The notes beneath the pieces are model-generated. The model did no database searches. It was not told the DNA's origin and worked only from the letters and a program-made list of their open reading frames with translations. Below, piece after piece: positions 21,003-31,408 of a stretch of DNA of 64,000 bases. The translations under genes and the position numbers were made by a program. Source of the stretch: Erythrobasidium yunnanense (taxonomy: Eukaryota; Basidiomycota; Cystobasidiomycetes; Erythrobasidiales; Erythrobasidiaceae); the NCBI GenBank assembly GCA_001600175.1, contig BCJC01000006.1, forward strand, positions 635,968 through 699,967, written 5' to 3'. Position 1 is the first letter of the stretch. Each line of letters starts with the position of its first letter.

Positions 21003-23707
21003 TGGTCGCTGTCAGCATTAGCAGTCTCGAAGTTGACAAGGAAAGCCATTGGAAACCTGGAGTGTGAGTCGGAAAGATTGGATGCTGGTAGAACGCGTTC
21101 ACACATTGAAGCTGACATACTCGCTGATAGTCGCAACTTCTTTACGCGCTTTCTCCGCAACGAGGCGGCAGTAAAGCCAATCGCAAACCCCTATACTCAC
21201 GGCGGCATCCAAGAGCAGGATGGACATCTCTATCGCAAGCAGAAGGTGGTCGGTACACTGGAACTGTTCTATGATCTGTTTTTCGTCGCTGCGCTCAACG
21301 TCTTCACCCTCGAAAGCGCTTTTGGGAATGGTGTGCTTCTTCTCCAGGCGCTTGTCCGATTGTTAAAAGCTAATATCTTCTGCATCTGATCAATGCAGCT
21401 CTCGAGATAGCAGTAAGTTCACCTCCAATGCCTGCGGGAAGGGGCATACTGACGCCGATTCTTCCAGGACTATGTCGTCTTCGTCTGCATCCTTTTCTCT
21501 CTATGGAGTAAGATTGTCACTATGGAAATACCGCACGTTGTTCTCAGACTAATGCACCCCTCCGTACAGTATCGCAGACCTTCTTCGATGCACGCTTCGC
21601 CATGGAGGACAGCCTGTCCTGGCTCTACTCCTTCACCAACCTGCTCGTATACGGTTACATTGCAGCCAGTTCAGGCAACTTCGATGTTGCCTATGGTATC
21701 TCCCCATCATCTAGCCATCACGGTGAAGAGGAAGGATCGGAGACAGTCCTGCAATACGTCGAGCATGTCGGGGTTCCCGAGTCCGAAGGCGATTCGTCCG
21801 TCAGGATATCTCTACAAGCCGTCTCAGCAGTATATGCAATCTCGCGCATCCTCCTCTGCCTTCAATATCTGCGCTGCCTTGCCATGGCGAAAAGAGCAAA
21901 ACGCAGTATCAGACCCATGGCATATTCAATCTCTGGCCTGCTCCTATCGGCTGCCTTCTTCCTGGGCGCGCTGGGTTGCTCGTTGGGAGAACCATCAAGG
22001 CCAAAAGCTATAGCTAGACTCTGCTTGTGGATCGCTGGCTTGCTCGTTGAGCTCGTTTCGCTCTTGGTAGCATCTGGGACCTCACAGGCTCTGTATTTCG
22101 AACTCGAGTACTGGGCTGAGCGGTTCGCTGCTGTCGTCCTTATCGTGCTTGGAGAAGGAGGTGAGTGGGAGATAGTCTCAGCCTTCAATGAAATGGAGCT
22201 GAATGCTTTGAATCAGTCATCGGCCTCTTTGAGCAGTTTAGGAGCGTGTATACGGGAGTAACCGTCGGGTTTCGCGCAAGCATCATAGGCCAGCTCTTCA
22301 GTGCCGTTGCGATCTATCGTATGATCTACGGTGGGTTACAGCCCCAAGTATATCATCGACGAAAGCTGACTGTATTCTCACCGACTGCAGCCCAATACTT
22401 CGGAAGCGCTCACTCGCCTCACATCAGAGGTGGTCCGCTCATTCACATGTTATGGGGTCTCGTCCACCTACCCTTCCTACTGTCCCTTCTCCTATTCTTA
22501 CAATGCATAACAAAGACAATAGCAGCTACGAACGTGATAATCGGTAATCTGGAGTATGTCAACATCGTTCAATCCCTCTTTCAACAATTGGCCGGATCGA
22601 CTGTCGCTCAAGAATCGATCGGGGGGTTCGTAGAGACTGTAGAAGCATCGCCGGTCTTCCCAAGGTTAGAACATTTCGCTGCCGAGCTAGGTGTCAATCT
22701 TAGCCGTAAGTGGCCTCACGTGGAGGATGGCCGAACGTTACGAAGTATCTGAATCTCATCTTTGGGAATGTGTAGGCAACTTGGGAACGTTGGCTGCTCA
22801 AGCTGGAAACGATTTGGGACAGGCTCGGAGGCTCTTCGCGGGCACTATTTATTCAATTCTAGCGCGTATTTTCGCTAGCTATGGCTATAATCCAAGTGTG
22901 CGTCGCGGAGTCTCTCCTTTGGTACATGGCATTAACAGTCTAACATATTTTCGTTTTGGCAGGAAGAGGCATACGATTACGTGGACAATGCTCTGCAAGG
23001 GACCAACCCGGATTATTCACTCATCTTTGGAGAATCTGTCGTCTCCCTGCTCAGACCCGTGTATACATCAGTCGTATATGGCTTTACGGTGCTCGGTGGC
23101 TATCTAATCTGCCTCACCGCACTCGCTTGGCTGGAAGACAAACCCAAAAGTACCATTCACTTTTGCACTGTAAAATTCGCCTACTGACTTGCCGCTCTAC
23201 TTGCCTGTCGCAGCCACATCTTGGTATATCCGCTATGGCTATCGACTGGGCCTAGGCATTCTCATGCTCTTCCTGACCTCCTTGGAGTAAGTCTTTGCGG
23301 CCCAGCGCTGACCAGCTCTCTGCTGAACAAAAGATCTTTCTCTTGCTCTCTCTGTCTACAGCATCGGTCATCAAGTGACAGCAGAACGTCTCCTCGGCAA
23401 GGGTGGATCTATGGCGCCTATTTATGTGCTTATAGGATCGTCTACCTTTACGGCGACGCTCTTCTTGATCCTGTTCTCAGTCATGATTGTCGATTTGGTG
23501 AGTCTGGCCATTCGGATGAGACACTGAGAGAAGGGATGACTGCAGAAGGGTACTTAATTTTTTGATGTGTGGCAGATCATGCATTTTGTTGGGATGTATC
23601 GCAGAGATCAAGAGTACCAGGGCAAGAAGCCGCCATCCACAGGGAAGGCAGAGAAAGAAAGGCTGGACCAGAAGCCTAATAACGAATCGGGCACGCTTGC
23701 GGCGTAG
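21003..23707 (+). CDS. LtrA-like multi-spanning membrane protein
   Basis: Belongs to the low-temperature-requirement A family, named from Listeria and also found in fungi; biochemical role unknown. The start is ATG 21003 (MVAVSISSLEVDKESHW); the next exon begins after an intron GTGAGT...GATAG near 21062-21131. It encodes the family signature VVGTLELFYDLFFVAALNVF, later FELEYWAERFAAVVLIVLGE with the conserved Glu-Arg and Gly-Glu. Many hydrophobic segments are seen: YSISGLLLSAAFFLGALGC, ARLCLWIAGLLVELVSLL, HMLWGLVHLPFLLSLLLFL and more. The C-terminal tail is hydrophilic (EYQGKKPPSTGKAEKERL). Several introns, including small ones inside membrane segments, so exon details beyond 21.6 kb are approximate. 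Confidence 0.85.
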
Positions 23708-23894
23708 GAGTCCTTGCTTGTTCAGCTTAGCTTGTGAAATACATTCCTGTTCGATTAGCGATGTCACATGGTCCAATTTGTAGGGTAAGGGAGCGGAAAC
23801 AGGATACATCTTGTTGTGTAGTTACATATCACTGCAGAACTTCGATATTCTCCTTCTACGGTCGTAAAGAGTCCGTATATGTACATATGACTAC

Positions 23895-25702
23895 TCAGAC
23901 TGCGTTTACTACATCTGTTTGTGCCGGAGCTGTAGTCTCATCTGTTGTGGCTGCGGTCGCACTCGTCAATCTCCTCCTCCTCCTGCCTTTCTTACCCTCG
24001 CTTCCCTTCTCCAAGATAGGCTGCTGGCAAACCGGACACCTTCCACTAGTCTGTAACCATGGTCCCAGACAGTCTTTATGGATGGCATGTTTGCACGGCA
24101 GCAAGTTCAGTGTGTCCAGATTACTGATTGCCTTCTTCTGCTCAGCGGGTGTAGAGCATGAAGATAGCAGAGGCGGGGCTTCATAGTCGCATAGACAGAT
24201 CGGACAGCTTGATAGGTTGTCTGGAAGAGGGTAGAGAGGATGAGGAGTTGAGATATAGGTCTGAGATCCAGAAGTATTGTTGGAGCTGGCCGAGGCGGAC
24301 GTAGAAGCTTTTGACCTGTCGCGCTTGAACAGGAGCCGTAATAGATTTCGCTGTCGGCGAGGCTTGGCAGAAGAGGGTGCAACTGAGCCAGCGGACGAAT
24401 CGATCTTTTCCGCGCTTTGCTCTTTGGGTGGTTCTGCTGCTGCTGTGGGTGCTGCGGTAGTTGCTTCAGTTGCGCTGGCATCCGGATCCGTATTGGCTAC
24501 AGGGTCGGTGGCTGCCTCCTGTGATTCAGTAGCTGTCTTCGCTGACTCTTCGGTTGTTGGCGCTGGTATGTAGTACACCAGAGGAATCTTGGCAATCTCA
24601 TCCTTTGTGAGCGGCCCGATTTCGTGCTTCTTTTCCAGTCCTCCGAAATATCGTAGTCCGAAAATGACGGCTGTTCGTACACATATAGGATCAGTTACAG
24701 GAAAAGCTAACAATGTCACCAGCGAACGTTTCGCTTACCAGGCAGGAAGAACACGACGGCTAGCACCATAAGCAGAATCTCTGCTATCCTCAAGTAGGCA
24801 ATGATGAGGACCACAAGGGAAGGCCACCAGAGATAAGGGCTTGTAGTCTTGCATTGCATCCCTGAGTACACCCAGACGTTGCCGAGGAAGAACCAGACGA
24901 TCGTGAATATGCTGATGAAGTCCGCAAGGCTGGCATATCAGTATCAAAATCAGCTTGATGACGATAGGTTGATGAGGCGAGCATACGTACGACCGCAGAC
25001 GAGCATCCAGGATTGGACTGCCTATCACACGTCTGGCTTCTCTAGCCGCACGCGATTCTGGCGTATCTTCCTGACCTCTTGGCGGTCTACTGTAAACGAC
25101 ACACACCAAACGTATCAGTACACGAAGGCCTGTCCATCGGTGTGCAGCGCTACGACTCACTTAGGTGGCGCCAAGGCGATATAGAAATGGATAGGATACG
25201 AGATTGCGATTCTTACGATATGGAGGCTCAAGAAGGCGTTCAAAGTTTTCCCACACGACTGATTCCTTCCCAGCACTAAGAGCGTAATGAATGTAGCTAA
25301 TTGCGCGAGCGTGAACAGGCCTTGGTACAGCAGGATGTATCTTGACCGGGACTTGAGCTGCAGAACACCAGCTTGAAGACGCCGTGCTAGGCTTAAGCGC
25401 ATACGAAGAGCGGGCGTCAATGGTGAAGAGGCGCCATTGCCGGCGTCCTGCGGCGTCGGCGTTGTCGACGTTGATGGGATTACGGCTGGGATCGCTGTCG
25501 GTCCATCACCACTACTATCTTCATTCTCGTTACTGCTTGCAACCGCCGCTCTGCTTGCTGTTGTCCTAAACGATCTTATGGACGGCCCAGGCGAGTTGGG
25601 TACTGGCGGATAGCTCATTGCGATGGCATCCTGAAGGTCACTGTCATCTTGAAGCTGATGGTCTTGCTGCTGTTGAGGTGATATACTGCTTTCTGCCGAC
25701 AT
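23895..25702 (-). CDS. Membrane-anchored RING-H2 E3 ubiquitin ligase
   Basis: Starts at ATG 25702 with a disordered Ser/Gln-rich N-terminus (MSAESSISPQQQQDHQ). Hydrophobic helices follow (YILLYQGLFTLAQLATFITL, a second near 25.2 kb, others in the exons at 24.75-24.95 kb such as IFTIVWFFLGNVWVY and VVLIIAYLRIAEILLMVLAV). The final exon (24719 leftwards) has an Ala/Thr/Glu linker and a C-terminal RING-H2: CPICLCDYE, then LLPCKHAIHKDCLGPWL, then CPVC, a C3H2C3 pattern with an enlarged loop between the second and third Cys pairs. This topology (four or so N-terminal helices, long linker, C-terminal RING) fits fungal membrane ligases acting in ER/Golgi or vacuolar quality control. The substrate is unknown. 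Confidence 0.85.
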
Positions 25703-25994
25703 AGAAGTCGACAGCTGAACAACCCTTTCAAACGCCTTGTAAAGTGCACTTTGTATATTCAGAGAGACCGAGGCGGTGTTTGTACATTCAAGAACTCTCT
25801 ATCTTGGCATTGCTGTGTTGGAGAACATACAACAAACAAACAATTTCGATAGATACCTAAAAGCCGAACCTGACGCGTCATGTCATCCTTTGCGAAGGTA
25901 TAGTATATCGACTTCTAGCGCACATAAGGGTTTCGTAATGACTGCAGTGGGATCGTAAATAACGACAGATGACCAGAAGAGCCGGAAATGCCCT

Positions 25995-26909
25995 CTATAT
26001 AAGCTTTTCTTTGATGAACCATGTCTGCAAACGGCCAAGACAACCATTTCAGTCCAGCTCATCCAGAGTGTACAGACGATGCAGCTCACCCTCAGCGTTC
26101 GCATCTGCCATGCACACGTCCCCAGCAGGACGACAATCTGCAAGACACTCCACCAAACAGCGCCTCTGTTTGCTTTGTCGCTCAGCGTCCTGAAGTCATG
26201 TTCTCTTTCTCTTTGGAATTGCTGTTCTTTGCGGATATCTTCTAGCTTCTTGTTCAGTTCTCGTACTTTTGAGGCGAGATCATGGACGTGTGACTTTTCA
26301 GCGTCTTCGTCGACTCTGGCTTCCCCGACGCTGTCACAAAGACGCTTAGTATGTGCTCACTTGCAAAGGCCAGGCGGGCCAGCTCACGCTATGTCTAGGT
26401 GCATCCTCACACGCGGCGTCTGGAACCATCCTCCGGTGTAGTTTGTCTTCAAGCAGATGCTGTGGTCGCCAGAGATATGTGATGTGAAGACAAACTTCCC
26501 TTCTGCGGCGCCTCTTGTATTAACTACTCTATCTTCAGTCTCCGTTTCCTGGTGCGAGCAAGCAAAGCCAGATCAGACAAAGGGTTTTGAGTCCATAACG
26601 AGGGAGTTGCGCACATCCACTGTGATTTGGATACCTAGTCTGTCATTCAGGATCCACTTGTTCTCTTCTTGCGCCCATTCTTCAGCCTTGTAATGGCCCA
26701 CGACGATGGTATCGAGCGGGAGCTCCTCGAGGAAGCAGCGCGTGTCGCCGGCCTGTAAGACAGCATCGCATTTCAATACAGATTCAAAGCCGTTTCTTCA
26801 TGTGAATCGTCGAGCCAACCTGCAGATAGAAATAGAGCGCGCGCGTCTGAGGGACGAGCAAGGCCAGCGTCGCCAGTCCAGCGTAGATTGTCCAGGACAG
26901 CGAGGGCAT
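25995..26909 (-). CDS. p24/emp24-gp25L family cargo receptor
   Basis: Type I membrane protein of COPI/COPII vesicles that sorts GPI-anchored and other cargo. Starts MPSLSWTIYAGLATLALLV (signal peptide, ATG 26909). A GOLD domain follows (GDTRCFLEELPLDTIVVGHY, then SGDHSICLKTNY with the paired Cys), a coiled coil (ASKVRELNKKLEDIRKEQQF), one membrane helix (SVLQIVVLLGTCAWQM) and a short cytosolic tail from a tiny last exon, TWFIKEKLI. The tail has an aromatic residue and basic residues as in p24 proteins. Length is about 215 residues, normal. The start codon lies 74 bases from that of HEN1 on the other strand. The subfamily (delta-like Erv25 or other) was not settled. Confidence 0.9.
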
Positions 26910-26983
26910 CTTGACTAAACTCTTGAATACTTGCTGTTTGACTGTTTGACGTTTCTTTGGCCTTTCTGTGTATCTTCTATGCT
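26910..26983. promoter_or_regulatory. 74-base divergent promoter, p24 / HEN1
   Basis: Only 74 bases lie between the ATG of the p24 gene (26909, minus) and the first in-frame ATG of HEN1 (26984, plus). Promoter elements must be extremely compact or overlap the 5' coding parts. No TATA-like element is evident in the gap. Confidence 0.55.
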
Positions 26984-29320
26984 ATGCGAGCAGATCCAAG
27001 CTTTGATCTCGACAATTCTCGTGGCCTGATGAACCCAGAGCTGGAAACGCAGCAAAAACACAAGCAAGAAGATCACGACTACGATGATGAAGACGACGAC
27101 GACGATGCCTATGATCCTGCGCAGACTTCTGACGACTGGCCGGCCTACTTCTTCCCGCCTTTGAGCCAACAGCGACGTGTATTCTGCATCGACGTCCTCA
27201 AACGCGAGGACATTCCATCGGTAAGGTTCTCAACTCCATACTGATCCTACTCTCCCATCCTTCCCATTTTCCACCTTGACCTGTCAATCAATTGCCGACG
27301 ATCACATGGTTCTGACATTGTTTGTATATTCAGGTCTGCGAGCTGGGATGCGGCGAAGGAAGTGCTCTAAGACCTATGATCAATGGCGCCAGCCATAGCG
27401 ATTCTTTCCCCGAAGTCTACCTCGAAGTGCCTCAGCTGGAAGTGGAAGATGAGGAGTCGGACGGGAGTCTTCTTCCAACAGACGACAGTGACGCAGCTAT
27501 TGAGAGAGATGTCATGCAGGAGGAAGCAGCAGAGGATCTAAGCACGTCCGCCAAGCCAGGCTCTTCCACCTCGCGGAATAAGACTATCAATACCGAAATA
27601 CTGAAGAAATACAAAGAGATACCTACGTTACGTCCACAAGATAAAGAGCTACATCTACGTCGAATAGCAGGGCTGGATGTGGTGCCAGAACTGCTGGAAG
27701 TGGCGATCGAAGCGACGGCTCCTCCACCTCCCCGGCCTTCTTCAGATATGTTCGCCATGGACTGGGACAGATGGGAAGATCTACGCGTGGAGCTATGGCA
27801 AGGTTCTCTCGATGTCTACAACGATGCACTAGACAACTTCGACTCCATCATCATGACCGAAGTCATCGAGCACCTGAACGAGAAGACTCTAGCCAAGTTT
27901 CCGGAGATCGTCTTTGGCAGTTATAGACCGCGTCTCGTTATTATCACTACTCCAAACTACGACTTCAATCAATTCTTCCAGCGAAAAGCATCGGGGAAAG
28001 GGAAACAGAAAGTAGATGAGGAAGCGAAGCATGAGTTCAAAGATCCAACGGGGAGAACAGAGCGTGTCTTCCGAGACTCAGACCACAAATTTGAATGGAC
28101 ACAGGATGAATTCAAAGAATGGTGCGATTCCATTACGTCCACCTATGATTATTCAGTATCGATCAGCGGAGTAGGGTCTCTTCGAAACTATTTCGGCAAA
28201 GGAGGCTTCCGTGCTATTTCAGACGACGGTACTCCTTCAAAAGGTATTCCTGAACACATCCAAGACTATATCAACACATGTCCAGGAGGAGACCCTTCCC
28301 AGTTCTTCGCGACGCAAACTGCTATTTTCAGGAGGAAATTCGCTTATGAAAGTGAGCGGTCTCCACGGAGTCCAGTACAAGTTCCTCTGGCCTTCTACGG
28401 CTCGCCGAAACAGAAAGTATCCCCGCTGGGCCTGGGTAGGGATACGCTGCATGCGGACGTGAATGGGAAAGGCAAAGCAAGAGCATCGAGTGGTGGAAGT
28501 GCGGACTCTCAAGAAAGAACGCCTGAACCACATAAACTACTCAAGACGCACTTCTACAAATCTGTAAAAGAAGCTGGTAATCCTAAAAGTCTACACCAAA
28601 TACGGTACGTAGAGGGCTACTTATATCATAGATCGCGCTGATATAGGCTGTCCAAACAAAACCAGAGCCGCTCTGGAGGACCTCATGCGCGAGCGAATGC
28701 GTATGCGAACATGTTCTATCCGCGAGCTATGGGGCCGTACCGAGATCTCGCGCGCCTGCGGTGGGTATATAAACAAGATCATCGAAGCCATCATTCAAGA
28801 TCCCGACTCTTCATGGGACATCGACTACCGTTCTGAAGTGCTAGAACGCGGAGCACAGATCGAAGATGCCGTCTTCCTTATTCTCAAAGATTTCGTCGAA
28901 CCGGAATATACGTGGGAAGATCCAGAGGAAGCGGAAGCTGCTGCTGCTGCTGAGAAGAAAGAGAAGAAACTGAAGTGGCATGAGAGGGATCTGGAATTGG
29001 AGGACGACATCCAGGGAATGAGGATAGACGATGCAAACGAAACTATCAATGATACAGGCAACGCTATGATGCAGATCGAGGAGGACGAATGGACGACTGA
29101 GACGCCTCCTCAAGGACATCAGCAGCAAGACGATGCGTTCGGCCAGGATGAGACGTGGAAAGAATGGGATACGCCTGATCCTTCTCCTTCGGGACTACCT
29201 GGAATGCCAGCACATCAGTCAGCAGGCTTAGGGTGGGGAAGCGACAGTGAGGGAGAAGACGACAAGGTGAAGAAGACTAAGACCACGGAAATCCCTGATG
29301 CCGCAGGCTGGGATGACTGA
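26984..29320 (+). CDS. HEN1: HEN1-type small-RNA 2'-O-methyltransferase
   Basis: Methylates the 3'-terminal ribose of small RNAs, protecting them from decay. Exons 26984-27220, 27334-28604 and 28666-29320. Motifs seen are a SAM-binding VCELGCGEGSAL, GLDVVPELL, the metal-binding TEVIEHL (two Glu and one His), RLVIITTPNYDFNQFF, and SDHKFEWTQDEFKEWC with the fourth metal ligand His. A long acidic insert (about 27390-27640) separates the SAM motif from the next motif. The C-terminal third (from 28666) is acidic, with Glu/Lys-rich helices, and unlike known HEN1 domains. The N-terminus is Asp-rich (DYDDEDDDDDAYD). Presence of the enzyme suggests an active small-RNA pathway; Dicer and Argonaute are not in this window. 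Confidence 0.9.
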
Positions 29321-29626
29321 AATGCGAGGTGGTGTCTGGTGAAACAGGTTACGCAAGACAGACGCGAGGAAGAGTGAGTAACATCATTGTTGTAACAAAT
29401 ACAGTCTATCTACCTAGCAGACCTCCGTAAGTGACATTCTCTGTCGAAGTCATTTTGTGGAGCATAAACAGTTCAACTACCTGTAGACTAGCTTAGTACC
29501 GATCCTTCCTACATTTCCAACCAGCTTTACCAATAGTTGATTCCTACCTTCGAAGCTGCAATATCGTCCTTGCTCACCTCACAATACACCGTATCTGTTT
29601 CTCACGCCGCGTCATTCGCGAAAGCC
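29321..29626. other. Intergenic spacer
   Basis: 306 bases between the HEN1 stop and the UBX-protein start, both plus strand. A frame opening at 29537 runs into the UBX gene but uses no ATG near its start, so it is treated as 5' untranslated sequence. Confidence 0.5.
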
Positions 29627-30700
29627 ATGGATCAACAAGCTGTAACGAGCGAAGGCGAGGTTGAACGTCAAGCTCAAGCTTCGACATCTTCTGCGTCGGC
29701 CTCAACCTCTGCTGCTGCCGCTGCTCCTGCTTCAGCTATCAAGGTCTATAAGCCGGTCTCAGCTGGAGCCGCCATCAAGCTTCGTATGTCAAGCAACGCT
29801 TCAGGCTATCTCTTCTATGATCTAAATATTACGTTCTGCATCAGCCGAACTTCCAGACTCCTACTACAACCCGACGGCAAGCGAGTTACGTGCAGCTCAT
29901 GCTGGCCAAGCAAACCGCCTGAAAGCACTAGGTGTCGATACGAACTTCTCTACACGCGCACAGAGGGACAAAGATGCAAGAGCGAAAGAAGCAAAGAGAG
30001 TAAACCGGTTCCCGAAGGTGAGGCGTAATTCGGCTTTAAGTACAAGACCCGCTGATCTGATGTGATCAATGTGCGCAGACTGTCGTCAGGATACGATTCG
30101 CAGACAGACATCAGATAGAAACTACCTTCCCTTCGTCAAAAACAATTCAGGCCGTCTATGATTTCGCAAGATCAGTCTTGGCAGAAGAAGCTCAGTCCGA
30201 GCCATTCATACTTTGTGAGCAGTAAAGCATCAATGTTTACGATACAGAAGGTGCTGAGCCTTCTCATGTTACAGACGTGCCTCCGCGGACGGAACTCAAG
30301 CTGAATGATCCGAAGATAGCGGATAAGTCTCTGCTCGACTTACAGCTTGCACCCTCTTCCGTTCTCCTCATCCGCTTCTCCAATGACTCCCTGAACGGTA
30401 CGTGCCATCTCACTTCAGGCTAGAACAGCAACAATCGCTGAGCTGCTATTTACGCCGTTTCTTCCAGACGCCTCTCGGATAGCACCTCTTTCGCCCTCCC
30501 TTCTTTTCGAAGCGGAAGAGCTTCCCAAACCACCGACGTTCGATCCAACGCCCGAACAGCTTGCTGCCAAAACACAGCCAGAGGGAGAGGACCCTGCTGA
30601 TAAAGAGAAGAAAGGGAATACGTTAGGTAGCGGAAGTGGAGCAAAAGTACCCAAGTGGTTGCAGAAAGTCAGCGGAAGTAGGTTGACTGATTCCCCTTAG
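29627..30700 (+). CDS. UBX-domain protein, TUG/ASPL (Ubx4)-like
   Basis: Adaptor for the Cdc48/p97 ATPase. Starts MDQQAVTSEGEVERQAQAS with an Ala/Ser-rich tract. Then comes a conserved segment before the UBX domain (LPDSYYNPTASELRAAHAG, TNFSTRAQRDKDARAKEAKR). The UBX fold itself reads TVVRIRFADRHQIETTFPSS, IQAVYDFARSVLAEE, LYVPPRTELKL and APSSVLLIRFSN. The tail is Pro/Glu/Lys-rich and ends near VPKWLQKVSG. Five exons; first intron GTATGT...ATCAG after 29784. The end is either TAG 30698-30700 or, with one more intron (GTAGGT...TACAG), a few codons later near 30750. The N-terminal ubiquitin-like domain of full TUG is missing, so Ubx4-like is safer. Confidence 0.8.
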
Positions 30701-31408
30701 AAGATAGGAGGCGACAATGCTGATTCCTTGAATCTGGCTTTACAGAGAAATAAGTGGACTGGATTTCACTGTCACGATTGCCCTGTATCTTTCTCTGTGA
30801 GATGTTGTGTCCAATCTGATGTTGGTAGAATGCTCGATGCGCACAAAACTTGCGAGAGCCAGCGCACGGTGATAGCTGCTTGCTGATGACCCAAAGCGGT
30901 CGAATTGGAAGCTTGGCATTTCACTGGTCACCTCAACTTGCGATCGGTGTGCATAACGGCATCAAGGCATACTCTGCAAAGGGTACAGACTGGTTATTAT
31001 CGGCATTCTACATTAGGCGTGTAAGGTATATTTTGTTCTCCTACTACTACGTTTGTACTGTAAACTTCATCTATTATCAAAGATTGATAAACTAGTAGGG
31101 AATCGGTTACAGGGTCAGGCTTTGCGTTGGCCTGATGTTGTACTGCTTACGCTGTTCGGGCAGCTAGCATGGTACTATACAGTAGGGGAAAGTGTCCTTT
31201 GTTATCACTTTATACTCTAGTTCATCCTCATGGGTGAAAAGTGTGCTAGAAGCGGGTATGAATGGGTTTTTGGGAACGTGGCAAGTACGATTGCGATGGG
31301 ATGGAGAGGGGCGAGGCAGGCCGGACAAGACTCCGCTTCATCTTGCTAACATTGAGCCAGAAATATGCGAGAGTGCTTGGAATGCGACAGGTAGTTTCGC
31401 TAACGGAC
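30701..31408. other. Convergent intergenic region
   Basis: About 700 bases between the convergent UBX and bZIP stop codons. Short AT-rich frames only; no RNA gene or repeat recognised. Confidence 0.45.
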
